A stretch of 64,000 bases of DNA, taken from contig NZ_BIMC01000002.1 in assembly GCF_004000885.1 (NCBI RefSeq), positions 424,743 through 488,742 of the forward strand, in the 5' to 3' direction. Below, piece by piece: positions 45,901 to 54,077 of the stretch. Origin of the DNA: Paenibacillus glucanolyticus NBRC 15330 (GTDB taxonomy: Bacteria; Bacillota; Bacilli; Paenibacillales; Paenibacillaceae). The position numbers were made by a program, and so were the translations under genes. Below the pieces are notes generated by a model. The model worked only from the letters and a program-made list of their open reading frames with translations. It did not search any database and had not been told where the DNA came from. Within the stretch, counting starts at the first letter, position 1. Every line of letters begins with the position of its first letter.

Positions 45901-46537
45901 TCTGAAACGGTCTATAACTTCTCTTGGTGATGTGAATCTGGGGGCCATTGAAGAGTACCAGCGCGTCAATGAGAGGTATCTGTTTTTGAGCGAGCAGAAG
46001 GCGGATTTGGTCGAAGCGAAAACTACGCTGTATCAGGTGATTAAAGAAATGGACGATGAAATGTCCAAGCGCTTCAAGCTGACGTTTGATGCGATCCGGC
46101 GCGAGTTCGGTACGGTGTTTACGAAGCTGTTCGGAGGCGGACGGGCTGATCTGGTCCTGATTGATCCGGATCGATTGCTTGAGACAGGGATTGATATCGT
46201 TGCCCAGCCTCCCGGCAAGAAGCTGCAAAACCTGCAGCTGCTGTCCGGGGGAGAGCGTGCATTAACCGCTATGGCGCTGCTGTTCGCCATTTTACAGGTG
46301 AAGCCGGTTCCGTTCTGTGTGCTTGATGAAGTCGAAGCGGCGCTTGATGAAGCGAACGTGGTACGCTTTGCCCAGTATTTGCGGGAGTTCTCCGAGCAAA
46401 CACAGTTTATTGTGGTCACACACCGCAAGGGAACGATGGAAGAGGCGGATGTACTGTACGGCGTCACGATGGAAGAGGGCGGCGTGTCGAAGCTGGTGTC
46501 GGTTAGACTTGAGGATGAGGAAGCGGAGATCGCCTAA
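42968..46537 (+). CDS. smc: Chromosome segregation protein SMC
   Basis: 1189 residues. N-terminal ATPase half with Walker A GPNGSGKSN near 32-40; long coiled coil; hinge around 500-680 with the glycine-rich VNAGGSMTGGS; second coiled coil; and C-terminal signature LSGGERALTAMALLF with Walker B PFCVLDEVEAALDEAN. Forms condensin with ScpA/ScpB (not in this window). ATG 42968 after AGAGGTGAT; the frame opens 36 bases earlier. Confidence 0.97.
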   Translation: MFLKRIELAGFKSFADKTEMEFVRGITAVVGPNGSGKSNISDGIRWVLGEQSAKSLRGGKMEDIIFAGSDARKAVNFGEVSLTLDNEDHVLPLDFNEVTVTRRVHRSGDSEYFINRQSCRLKDITELFMDTGIGKEAYSIIGQGRIEEILSTRSEDRRGIFEEASGIVKYKSRKKESVRKLDETEQNLLRIHDLVTELEDQIGPLKEQSEKALRYKELREELKHKEISLYVYQIEQIHTSWSEANAKLEQLKEEQLALSTVVSAHDAKLESDRSALRRLEEEVEELQSQLLQFSELFEKSEGYGEVLKERRRNLERTREQLEESLHSGDHRLGERVGELARMKNKLQELQQELTHVRDQLSAEEAKLVGVTGGISQQQEESLKGNLLELMNQMAQARNEIRYADQQQEALDRRMNRAQEESGKWEALKEDLLKRKESIDRSIERFGKEIADLRSGYISESERYQSLQKLQEETQGALRKWEQKREAQISRRDTMKELQDDFDGFMLGVKEVLKASRKSVLQGVHGAVAELIRVPEKLELAMETALGASVQHIVMENESVSRQAIAFLKQRQLGRATFLPLDVIRPRNVSASDRTLAEGEAGFVGFGSELVQYDSRYSNIVGSLLGNVVIAETLEQANKIAARFSYRFRVVTLEGDVVNAGGSMTGGSQHKKTNSLLGRKRQLEQLDQEISETEKQLEKLQQGIESVRNQMVESQDKLDELRRAGDDKRVEEQQAAGDRKQLDHELRHVLEQAELAGEEKSSHEKEAKEIQENRVRAQKLLSELEDEEKSTHLAIQAAEFARKANESAKEELQSQLTNLKVREGKLDQETFSLEEQLKRLQSDVDNHEKEQKQNRTMLASVQADLNQNQSESVKQIEDLNQYKLKKEEATQQLEFKRAARSALSRKLELEESETKEQRTQLRAVDDQLRQTEIGVNRLDVELENILKKLSEDYELSYELAKQRYPIPEDIPAAQNEVRDLKRSITSLGDVNLGAIEEYQRVNERYLFLSEQKADLVEAKTTLYQVIKEMDDEMSKRFKLTFDAIRREFGTVFTKLFGGGRADLVLIDPDRLLETGIDIVAQPPGKKLQNLQLLSGGERALTAMALLFAILQVKPVPFCVLDEVEAALDEANVVRFAQYLREFSEQTQFIVVTHRKGTMEEADVLYGVTMEEGGVSKLVSVRLEDEEAEIA

Positions 46538-46568
46538 TTTAACATAAACCATCACATGGAGGGAACGT

Positions 46569-47561
46569 ATGAGCTTTTTTAAGAAGTTAAAAGAGAGCAT
46601 TTCCAGCAAGACAGAAAACGTAACGAAACAGTTCAGGGACGGACTGGAGAAAACCCGGAAGGGCTTTATCGAGAAAGTGTCGGACCTGGTCATTCGCCGC
46701 AAAAAGATCGATGAGGAGTTCTACGAGGAATTGGAAGAGATTCTGATTGGCGCTGATGTTGGCGTCAATACGGTCATGGACCTGATGGATGATCTTCGTG
46801 CCGAAGTGAAAAAACGGCGGATCGAGGATGCTGCCGATTTGCAGCCGGTATTGTCCGAGAAACTGATGGGTCTCCTTCGTGATGACAGCAGCAATGAACT
46901 GCGCGAGAATCCGGATGGAATTACGGTCATTCTCTTTGTTGGCGTAAACGGAGTTGGTAAGACAACTACAATTGGTAAGCTTGCGCACCGTTACAAGCAG
47001 GAGGGCAAAAAAGTTATGCTTGCAGCGGGCGATACGTTCCGCGCAGGTGCTATTGAACAGCTCGAGGTATGGGGCGAACGGGTTGGCGTGGAGGTCATTA
47101 AGCAGCAGCCGGGTTCTGATCCGGCAGCGGTCATGTTCGACGCGGTTCAAGCAGCCAAACAGCGGCAGGCAGATATTCTGATCTGTGATACCGCGGGGCG
47201 TCTTCAGAACAAAACGAATCTGATGGAAGAGTTGAATAAGATATTCCGTGTCATTCAACGCGAAATCCCAAGTGCGCCGCATGAGGTATTGATGGTACTC
47301 GATGCTACAACAGGTCAGAATGCGCTAAGTCAGGCCAAACTGTTCGGTGAGAAGAGCGGCGTGACCGGGCTTGTATTAACCAAGCTGGATGGTACGGCTA
47401 AAGGCGGAATTGTCATTGCGATTCGTCAAGAGTTGAATTTGCCAGTGAAGCTGGTAGGGCTTGGAGAGAAGATGGGGGATCTCCAGACTTTTGATTCGGA
47501 GCAATTTGTCCATGCCTTGTTTGCCGGATTGATTAAGGAAGAAGAGAATGAAGCAGAATAA
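46569..47561 (+). CDS. ftsY: Signal recognition particle receptor FtsY
   Basis: 330 residues, SRP GTPase. Short N-terminal region without a long acidic A domain, NG domain with [15 protein letters not shown] near 125, [23 protein letters not shown] and [10 protein letters not shown]. Docks the Ffh-ribosome complex at the membrane. 31 bases after smc. In B. subtilis ylxM-ffh follows directly; here about 6 kb intervenes. Confidence 0.97.
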   Translation: MSFFKKLKESISSKTENVTKQFRDGLEKTRKGFIEKVSDLVIRRKKIDEEFYEELEEILIGADVGVNTVMDLMDDLRAEVKKRRIEDAADLQPVLSEKLMGLLRDDSSNELRENPDGITVILFVGVNGVGKTTTIGKLAHRYKQEGKKVMLAAGDTFRAGAIEQLEVWGERVGVEVIKQQPGSDPAAVMFDAVQAAKQRQADILICDTAGRLQNKTNLMEELNKIFRVIQREIPSAPHEVLMVLDATTGQNALSQAKLFGEKSGVTGLVLTKLDGTAKGGIVIAIRQELNLPVKLVGLGEKMGDLQTFDSEQFVHALFAGLIKEEENEAE

Positions 47562-47596
47562 GAAGATTAGACGCTTCTGAAGTTAAATCAAACACA

Positions 47597-47630
47597 AAAG
47601 GACCGAAAGTTGTACTTTCGGTCCTTTTTC
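47597..47630. terminator. Terminator of smc-ftsY
   Basis: Stem AAAGGACCGAAAG/CTTTCGGTCCTTT with a five-base loop and T-run; A-run on the left allows use by the convergent small gene too. Confidence 0.92.
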
Positions 47631-47660
47631 ATGTTCGATTCGAGTGATAACCGGATGTGA

Positions 47661-47864
47661 TTAAGAAGAGACGATTCGAACGAATTCAATCGCACGAAGC
47701 GGGATGATAGATGTATCGGTTGGCGGGCCATAGATGATGGGCGGGATTTTTAAAGAGAGGGTCCCTTCTCCCACTTCGGTCAGGGTGCCAATGATCACAT
47801 CTCCCGACACCGTTACTTCGGTTTCGGATCCGATAAATCCTTGCAGCCAATCCACGTAGCGCAT
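47661..47864 (-). CDS. Small Sm-like protein (67 residues)
   Basis: The whole chain reads as a five-stranded small barrel: GSETEVTVSGDVIIGTLTEVG, LSLKIPP, SIIPLRAIEFVRIV. This resembles DUF2642/LSm-like proteins found in Bacillales near spore-coat genes. AAGGAGGGAATTTCGAT precedes ATG 47864. Last gene of a minus-strand cluster with a second small barrel protein and glycan genes. No function assigned. Confidence 0.65.
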   Translation of the reverse strand: MRYVDWLQGFIGSETEVTVSGDVIIGTLTEVGEGTLSLKIPPIIYGPPTDTSIIPLRAIEFVRIVSS

Positions 47865-47928
47865 ATCGAAATTCCCTCCTTGCTGTAATGAAAGTTTGAA
47901 ACGGAAGATCAGCAGCCATTGAGGGGAT

Positions 47929-48249
47929 TTATTGAACGGAAGTAATATTCGCGAATGGAATCAGCACAAGATCTCCGGAAGCTTCACGGAGCTGTACCCC
48001 GTCCTCGGCAGTTGCAAGAACAACGCCTTCCAAGGTGACAAAGGTGGTGCTGACCCGTACTTGCTGCCCTGTGCGGACTTCGAAATAGTGAATCAGTTCC
48101 GGAATGATGGTTAAGCCCGTGAGCACCTGACTCTCCAGTGACTCTACGCGTTCGGTCAATTGTCCGGTCTGCTGGCTTAGAAACTCAACTTGCCGTGTTA
48201 ACATCTTTACTCGTGCAGCAAGTCGTCTGCAGAACAGGAAGCAACACAT
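47929..48249 (-). CDS. Coiled coil plus Sm-like domain protein (106 residues)
   Basis: Cys-rich start (MCCFLFCRR), a coiled coil at about 12-45 (VKMLTRQVEFLSQQTGQLTERVESLE), then a small barrel (GQQVRVSTTFVTLEGVVLATAEDGVQL...LIPFANITSVQ) of the same type as its neighbour. ATG 48249 has AAGGAG seven bases upstream; the frame opens to 48291 without support. Possibly spore-coat related; inference from context only. Confidence 0.6.
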   Translation of the reverse strand: MCCFLFCRRLAARVKMLTRQVEFLSQQTGQLTERVESLESQVLTGLTIIPELIHYFEVRTGQQVRVSTTFVTLEGVVLATAEDGVQLREASGDLVLIPFANITSVQ

Positions 48250-48268
48250 AGTCATTCTCCTTTCTGTA

Positions 48269-49279
48269 TTACCATCGGGTGTGCCCTTCAATATGATTCT
48301 TTAAATCCTGAAGCGAGGCCGTACTTTCGTTCTCTGCTGCCCGGATCATAGGCATAACTTGCTGCACATGACCAGGACCGTACTTAAGGAAGGTTTCGGT
48401 TTTATCGATCAGGGCCTCAAGCGGTTGACGATAGTCGGTAAAATACTGACCTAGACCAAAGGAGCTTAGGAGGCTATGCACTTTGCTCATGGTGCTGAGC
48501 GCCAGTACAGGCTTACCCCCACGCAAGGCGGCCAGCGACGGATGAAGTTTGAAGGAGATTAAATAGTCAACGGATTGAATGAAACGGTAAGTCAGCTCAA
48601 TGTCCATAAGAAACGGCAGTGTTTCAACGGAAGCTGCAGGCGTGCATTCCTTGATGTTTCGCTGCAGTTGTAAACAGGTGTTGTAGTCCGAGTACGCATT
48701 CCCCGGATGATGAATGACCGGTATAAGCACGACATGGTAGTCTTTTGCCGTAAGATGTCCCAGAAGTTTTGTCATATTGTCCATAGGGAATGATTCATAG
48801 GCGAATACAACAACCCCAATGGTTGGACGTCTGGAAAATCGCTGTACCGGGATGTCGGGCTGACGATAGCCGAACACCATGTCAGGAGCCGTCTCCACGT
48901 TAGGATGAAATCGCGCCCGCTTGGCTATAGCCGAGGAACGTTCATCCCTGAAGACGGCTCGGTTCGCTCTGGAAATCATGTCGCGATACGCGGCTACCTG
49001 CTCTTCGGGCCAAGTGTGTTCGGGGTAGGCATCAACGATACCTACGCCATACACCCATGTGGGCTGTCCGTTTAATTGTGGCGGGAAGTAATAACGGTTG
49101 AACGAGTAGGGTGTGATTAAATCGCCTCCTCCGATAATGAAAGCATCCGTTCGGCGCGGATCCAAGCGGGAGTTCCAAGGGTAGACGTGATGTTCGTGGA
49201 ATACTTGCCTAAGGGTGTGAAGAAACAAGTCATCTCCGAAGTTTCCCATGCCATAGTATCCGGAAGCGGCAATATGCAT
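48269..49279 (-). CDS. Polysaccharide pyruvyl transferase family protein
   Basis: 336 residues. SGYYGMGNFGDDLFLHTL at the N-terminus and FIIGGGDLITP near 70 are the signature of the CsaB/PssM family, which adds pyruvyl ketals from phosphoenolpyruvate to cell-wall or exopolysaccharide sugars; SFKLHPSLAAL is the late conserved region. ATG 49279 sits eight bases after AAAGGAGG. Next to two glycosyltransferases and an epimerase. Confidence 0.85.
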   Translation of the reverse strand: MHIAASGYYGMGNFGDDLFLHTLRQVFHEHHVYPWNSRLDPRRTDAFIIGGGDLITPYSFNRYYFPPQLNGQPTWVYGVGIVDAYPEHTWPEEQVAAYRDMISRANRAVFRDERSSAIAKRARFHPNVETAPDMVFGYRQPDIPVQRFSRRPTIGVVVFAYESFPMDNMTKLLGHLTAKDYHVVLIPVIHHPGNAYSDYNTCLQLQRNIKECTPAASVETLPFLMDIELTYRFIQSVDYLISFKLHPSLAALRGGKPVLALSTMSKVHSLLSSFGLGQYFTDYRQPLEALIDKTETFLKYGPGHVQQVMPMIRAAENESTASLQDLKNHIEGHTRW

Positions 49280-49306
49280 TACGTTCACCTCCTTTGCGAA
49301 TGCGTT

Positions 49307-50482
49307 CTAGATCTTGTCTGACTGCTGATTCCAGCTTTTGAACAGATTACGATTACGTTGGCTGATACTGGTGCCGTCGATGACACGATGATAGAGGACA
49401 GCCGTGACATGAGCTAGAGAGTTGTGTTTCAGGAGACGGGAGGTGACGTCCATATCTTCGAAGATACGTCCGAGGCGATCCTCACGATTCCACCAGCCGC
49501 CGATGGCAATCAGAGAAGATTTGCGATACATTCTGGGCACGATCGGGTGACTGCGGTCATTCGATGGATTGGGCAACGGAGCGGATGATTCTGAATGAAG
49601 CCTGCCGGAGTCCACATCTCTTCTCCACAGCGGACCGAACTGCCTGGTTCGTTCCCAGCAGCCATACCATCCCGTGGCGATACCGCCATCCGGATTCAGG
49701 TCAAGCGCTTCGGTCAGGAGTGCTACTGCGTTCGGTGCCAGCCAGTCATCCCCATCCAGTTCCAGAATGTAACGCCCCCGTGCTTCAAAGAGCAGCCGGT
49801 TCATCATCAAGGCTTTCCCGCGGTTACGCGCTTGCGAAAGAACACGTATTCTGCTGTCTTGATAAGCGCAGGCTTCCTCAAGACTCTCGTCCCCAGAGCC
49901 GTCATCCCCAATCAGCAGCTCCCAGTTTTCGTTGGTTTGTGCCAGCACAGAACGGATGCTCCAGCCCAGAGTGTCTTTCATATTATGAATGCTCATCAAT
50001 ATGGAAACTGCAGGTTGAGCAGGGACCACAGGAGATAAATCCCCTTTGTCTCCAGTTTGTTTCGCTTGAATCTGTGTGGATGCAAGTATCGGGAGAATAT
50101 ACGGCAGTTCCTTTTGAAACGAATCGTTTAGTGATGGATTCAGATTCAGAACAAGTCTTGAGTCCAGTGGCAGCAGATCGTAAGGCAGAAATCGGGCAGC
50201 GGGGAGCCTGGCGTTCCAATGGGTGAGCCTTGCGATCAGCCAGGTTTTTTTCCAATAGAGAGGAACACCATGAACACATATACAGACTACAGCGTCCGGG
50301 ATATGTGCAGGCATAGGGAAGGAAATGAGTGTTCTTCTCATGGGAAAAGACCTGCTGAGGCTCCAGAGAACCCATTCTCTGTCCGCATGTGTGACTTCCT
50401 GAAGGATACGATCGCGGTACGCTGACGTATTGGTCAATCCATAGCCGAATGCTTGCGTGCGAAGTAAGTTGTACGGGATCAA
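49307..50482 (-). CDS. Family 2 glycosyltransferase
   Basis: 391 residues. GT-A domain in the second half: VSILMSIHNMKDTLGWSIRSVLAQT, LLIGDDGSGDES and the DxD-type ELDGDDWLAPNA. The N-terminal ~140 residues are a separate unrecognised region. TTG start overlaps the stop of the upstream glycosyltransferase by three bases (TTGA), so the two are translationally coupled. Donor and acceptor unknown. Confidence 0.85.
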   Translation of the reverse strand: MIPYNLLRTQAFGYGLTNTSAYRDRILQEVTHADREWVLWSLSRSFPMRRTLISFPMPAHIPDAVVCICVHGVPLYWKKTWLIARLTHWNARLPAARFLPYDLLPLDSRLVLNLNPSLNDSFQKELPYILPILASTQIQAKQTGDKGDLSPVVPAQPAVSILMSIHNMKDTLGWSIRSVLAQTNENWELLIGDDGSGDESLEEACAYQDSRIRVLSQARNRGKALMMNRLLFEARGRYILELDGDDWLAPNAVALLTEALDLNPDGGIATGWYGCWERTRQFGPLWRRDVDSGRLHSESSAPLPNPSNDRSHPIVPRMYRKSSLIAIGGWWNREDRLGRIFEDMDVTSRLLKHNSLAHVTAVLYHRVIDGTSISQRNRNLFKSWNQQSDKI

Positions 50483-51507
50483 TTCGATGTCAAGCCTTTA
50501 TCATGGAGGACTAGCCGGATGACCTGATCGGCTTTCAGTCCGCGCTCAATCCAGCGGTTCTCTCGGGCGTACGCAATCCGGGCCAGCTTATGCTCTGCAG
50601 TGTCAGGGTGATGAAGCATGGAGGCCAGCTTAACAAGGAAATCGTCATGGGTTGTCGCAGTGGTTACATGCGGCTCCATGGCGATGCATTCCGGCAAGGC
50701 CGTTGATAGCACCCGGACACCCGATGCCAAGTATTCATAGGCTTTAACGGGATTGGTTGCGAGCGTAATCGGATGGTATTGGAATGGAATCAACGCAACG
50801 TCGATATGAGTGAGGTAACGCTTGAGCTCGTGGTGCGGCTTTTCCCCGAGTATATGCACGTTAGGCAGCTTCGAATAGTCGCCTGAGCTGCCGTAAGGAG
50901 CTCCAATGGATACAAACTGGACGTTCGGAAATTGAATGGCGGCTTTAGCGAACAGTTCATGATCTACCCAATAGGCCCAAGCACCGATATAAGCAACAAC
51001 AGGACCCGGAGGCAGATCAGCGGGTCTATCACTGGATGGAATATGAAAAAACGAAGCATCAGCGCCATTCGGAATCAAGGTCAGTGGTTTGTCGGGGTAT
51101 GCCAGTGACAATCGGGTGCGAATGACCTCTGCCGTACATACGACATGATCCGCCTCGTCAATCATTTTGGGTTCGTATTTAGCCCAATGTGGAAATTCAT
51201 CACAGCAGTCGTAGATTGTAATATCAGGGTCAAAGAGCGTGGAAATGCGCGTCCGGAGCTTGGACCAGGTCGTCCAGACGGCAACGGGATGCTCCTTTCG
51301 CAATGCAGGCAGCTTTTTGTGCAGAAATGCCTTGGTATCCGTAAACAGATACACATTCGGTTCAATCTCTTTAAACTCCTTATCCAGCGGTGCCAGGTTT
51401 TCGAAGAAAACCTGATGACCAAGCGAGCCCAATTGTGTCATTAGCTGCTGCGGTCTCTGTTTCATGTACGACCAGTTCATCGTTCTGGGATAAATGATGA
51501 CAGCCAA
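50479..51507 (-). CDS. Glycosyltransferase, TuaH-like (GT-B)
   Basis: 342 residues. The N-terminus has WSYMKQRPQQLMTQL and later VAYIGAWAYWVDHELF, SKLPNVHILGEKPHHELKRYL and NPVKAYEYLASGVRVL, as in GT-B enzymes close to TuaH of teichuronic acid synthesis. TTG 51507 follows AAAGGAGGAAACCTC. First gene of the minus-strand glycan cluster. Confidence 0.82.
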   Translation of the reverse strand: MAVIIYPRTMNWSYMKQRPQQLMTQLGSLGHQVFFENLAPLDKEFKEIEPNVYLFTDTKAFLHKKLPALRKEHPVAVWTTWSKLRTRISTLFDPDITIYDCCDEFPHWAKYEPKMIDEADHVVCTAEVIRTRLSLAYPDKPLTLIPNGADASFFHIPSSDRPADLPPGPVVAYIGAWAYWVDHELFAKAAIQFPNVQFVSIGAPYGSSGDYSKLPNVHILGEKPHHELKRYLTHIDVALIPFQYHPITLATNPVKAYEYLASGVRVLSTALPECIAMEPHVTTATTHDDFLVKLASMLHHPDTAEHKLARIAYARENRWIERGLKADQVIRLVLHDKGLTSN

Positions 51508-51536
51508 GAGGTTTCCTCCTTTCTTTGTTCTCGCAA

Positions 51537-51545
51537 TAATATATG
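51537..51545 (-). promoter_or_regulatory. Sigma-K-like -10 of the glycan cluster
   Basis: CATATATTA on the minus strand matches the sigma-K -10 consensus CATAnnnTA. It lies 30 bases upstream of the first glycosyltransferase. The expected AC at -35 is not exact, so late sporulation control is only suggested. Confidence 0.3.
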
Positions 51546-51716
51546 CAATGCTAGCTTCATAGAATTGGACGAATGAGCCGAGTGATTGAAAAATGGATGG
51601 TTTTTCTCAAGCGTGCGTATGACCAGAACGAATCTATCAAATTTCCATATAATGCTTAAGATATGTCATCCCAGATATATCTTTTCATATGAAAGCGAGG
51701 GGGAGTGTGAAGATTC

Positions 51717-52835
51717 GTGGATCAAAAAAATGTTCTTGTTATCTTCGGAACGCGTCCAGAAGCGATCAAAATGGCACCGTTGGTCAAGGAATTGGAACGT
51801 ACTCCGGGATTGACCCCAATCGTTTGTGTCACCGCCCAGCATCGGGAAATGCTGGATCAGGTTCTTCAATTTTTTGAGATCGAGGCTCAGATGGATTTAA
51901 ATATGATGAAGGAAGGACAGTCGCTGTACAGCCTTAGTGCCGACCTGTTAAAAGGAATGGAAAATGTATTCCAGGCGCAAAGGTACGATCTGGTCCTGGT
52001 TCACGGGGATACAACAACGGCATTCATAGGCGCCTTGGCGGCCTATTATGCGAAAGTGCCGGTTGGGCATGTGGAGGCGGGATTGCGGACCTATGACAAA
52101 TACGCGCCATTTCCGGAGGAGATGAACCGGGAATGGATTGGCCGAATAGCCGATATGCATTTCGCTCCTACAGCGCTGTCAGCTTCCAATCTCAGAGCCG
52201 AGCATCGTACGGATCATGTGTATGTAACGGGGAATACGGGGATCGATGCCATGAAATGGACGCTGCAGGCTCCCTTTGAGCACCCTATACAGAGCAAGTT
52301 ACAGGAAAATGCTCGCTTAATTCTCATCACAATGCATCGCCGGGAGAATTGGGGTGAACCTATGAAGGGCGTGCTTGAGGCTGTAAAGCGAACCGTCCAG
52401 AGCCACCCGGATGTCGAAGTGGTGTATCCGGTTCATCCGAACCCCGTTCTGCAGCAGGCGGTAGCGCAAGCTCTGGAGGGACATGAGCGAATTCATCTGA
52501 CAGGACCGCTGGATGTTGTTGATCTTCACCATATCATGCAGCGCGCATATCTCGTCTTGACGGATTCCGGGGGTATTCAGGAGGAAGCGCCGTCGCTGGG
52601 GAAACCGGTTCTGGTATTGAGAGACAAGACAGAGCGTCCTGAAGGGGTTACAGCGGGCACCTTAAAGTGTGTTGGCACGAATTGCGATGAGGTAGTGGCA
52701 GGAATAGAGAAGCTGTTAACGGATGAGGAGACCTACCGCAACATGGCAAGAGCCAGCAATCCCTTTGGTGATGGCACTGCCTCGCGTCAAATCGTCGACG
52801 CCATTTTGCAATTTTTCCGTTCAAAAGGGCGTTGA
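51717..52835 (+). CDS. wecB: UDP-N-acetylglucosamine 2-epimerase (non-hydrolysing)
   Basis: 372 residues, WecB/MnaA family; interconverts UDP-GlcNAc and UDP-ManNAc for wall teichoic acid or other surface glycans. FGTRPEAIKMAPLV near the N-terminus, HGDTTTAF, GHVEAGLRT, and the allosteric/active region LTDSGGIQEEAPSLGKPVLVLRDKTERPEG. GTG 51717 after GAGGGGGAG. Divergent from the glycosyltransferases. Confidence 0.95.
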   Translation: MDQKNVLVIFGTRPEAIKMAPLVKELERTPGLTPIVCVTAQHREMLDQVLQFFEIEAQMDLNMMKEGQSLYSLSADLLKGMENVFQAQRYDLVLVHGDTTTAFIGALAAYYAKVPVGHVEAGLRTYDKYAPFPEEMNREWIGRIADMHFAPTALSASNLRAEHRTDHVYVTGNTGIDAMKWTLQAPFEHPIQSKLQENARLILITMHRRENWGEPMKGVLEAVKRTVQSHPDVEVVYPVHPNPVLQQAVAQALEGHERIHLTGPLDVVDLHHIMQRAYLVLTDSGGIQEEAPSLGKPVLVLRDKTERPEGVTAGTLKCVGTNCDEVVAGIEKLLTDEETYRNMARASNPFGDGTASRQIVDAILQFFRSKGR

Positions 52836-52912
52836 TCTGGATGCTTGCTGGATTTTGTATGCTGGCAGGGCTTATAATGAAGTATAAGATTTCAAGCGAA
52901 AGGATACCTGTT

Positions 52913-53560
52913 ATGGCCAATACTTACACTTATCCACGCCGAGAAGAGATAGCGAATGCAATAACACATGGCATAGGAGCGGCGCTAAGTGTTGCTGCGC
53001 TGGTGCTCTTGATTGTATTTTCAAGTTTGAAGGGCACTGCATGGCATATTGTCAGCTTTACGATCTACGGCTCGACGATGCTGCTGCTGTATTTGAGTTC
53101 AACGCTGGTTCACGGCTTGAGGGACGGTAAAGCCAAGGATTTCTTTGAGTTTATGGATCATTCCTCCATTTACTTGTTTATCGCAGGAACGTACACTCCC
53201 TTCCTGCTGGTGGCTATTCGTGGAACGCTTGGATGGAGCCTCTTCGGAATCGTCTGGGGAGTTGCACTGTTCGGCGTCATCTTCAAAGCCTTCTTCGTGA
53301 AGAAGTTTCTGTTTCTCTCCACGATATTCTACATTGCGATGGGCTGGCTGATCGTTATTGCCTGGAACCCTTTAACCGCCGTTGTGGCACCGCAGGGTAT
53401 GAATTTGCTCGCTCTTGGCGGCGTGCTGTACACCCTAGGCACCATCTTTTACGTATGGCGGGGCTTCCCGTACCATCATGCGATCTGGCATTTGTTTGTA
53501 CTTGCGGGATCGATTCTTCACTTTTTTGCGATACTGATCTACCTTCTTCCTGTCGGGTAA
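52913..53560 (+). CDS. trhA: Hemolysin III / TrhA family membrane protein
   Basis: 215 residues, seven membrane helices, PAQR-like. Family motifs: EEIANAITHGIGAALS at the N-terminus, EFMDHSSIYLFIAGTYTPF, and GFPYHHAIWHLFVLAGSILHFFAI with the metal-type histidines. Linked in Bacillus to membrane fluidity and lipid homeostasis rather than hemolysis. ATG 52913 follows AAAGGATACC; the frame opens at 52832. Confidence 0.92.
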   Translation: MANTYTYPRREEIANAITHGIGAALSVAALVLLIVFSSLKGTAWHIVSFTIYGSTMLLLYLSSTLVHGLRDGKAKDFFEFMDHSSIYLFIAGTYTPFLLVAIRGTLGWSLFGIVWGVALFGVIFKAFFVKKFLFLSTIFYIAMGWLIVIAWNPLTAVVAPQGMNLLALGGVLYTLGTIFYVWRGFPYHHAIWHLFVLAGSILHFFAILIYLLPVG

Positions 53561-53590
53561 ACAGGGTAGGAAAAAGGCTTGCTGCACATG

Positions 53591-53634
53591 AAGAAGGATG
53601 ACAAGGGAAATTGCTTGACATCCTTCTTTGTTTT
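53591..53634 (+). terminator. Terminator of trhA overlapping the ylxM promoter
   Basis: Ten-base stem AAGAAGGATG/CATCCTTCTT, then TGTTTTATG. The right arm and T-rich tail are also the end of the -35 and the spacer of the next promoter. Confidence 0.7.
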
Positions 53635-53643
53635 ATGTATGAT
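53615..53643 (+). promoter_or_regulatory. Sigma-A promoter of ylxM-ffh
   Basis: TTGACA (53615-53620), 17-base spacer, TATGAT (53638-53643). Confidence 0.8.
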
Positions 53644-53699
53644 AAGGTTCGTTAAGCGAACTGTAAAGTGTTTTTCCTTGACGAGGGGGGTGCCCTTAA

Positions 53700-54056
53700 A
53701 TGAGTCAGGAGAATCGGCTCGAGAAGACGAACCGGATCAATCTGCTGTTCGATTTTTATGAGCAGCTGCTGACAGAGAAGCAGCAGACCTTTTTGAAATA
53801 TTATTTCCATGACGATTTTTCCTTGGGAGAAATCGCTGGTGAATTTGAGATTAGTCGTCAGGCCGTCTATGAACATATTAAGCGTGCAGAGCAGGTGCTT
53901 GAGTCTTACGAAGAGAAGCTTGGGCTGCTGAGCAAGCATGAAACGCGTGTCCGTGAGCTGGATAAGTTTCGGAAATGGGTGGAGATTAGCGACCTGGATG
54001 AACATGATAAGAATGTAATGACCGATATGGTTGAACGATTAAAGGTATGGGATTAA
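53700..54056 (+). CDS. ylxM: YlxM/p13 family DNA-binding protein (SRP-associated)
   Basis: 118 residues, UPF0122, sigma-70 region-4-like helix-turn-helix (FSLGEIAGEFEISRQAVYEHIKRAEQVLE). Always next to ffh; the streptococcal homologue binds SRP components. GAGGGGGGTG precedes ATG 53700. 21 bases before ffh. Confidence 0.94.
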   Translation: MSQENRLEKTNRINLLFDFYEQLLTEKQQTFLKYYFHDDFSLGEIAGEFEISRQAVYEHIKRAEQVLESYEEKLGLLSKHETRVRELDKFRKWVEISDLDEHDKNVMTDMVERLKVWD

Positions 54057-54077
54057 GTATGAACGGAGGTGGCGGAT

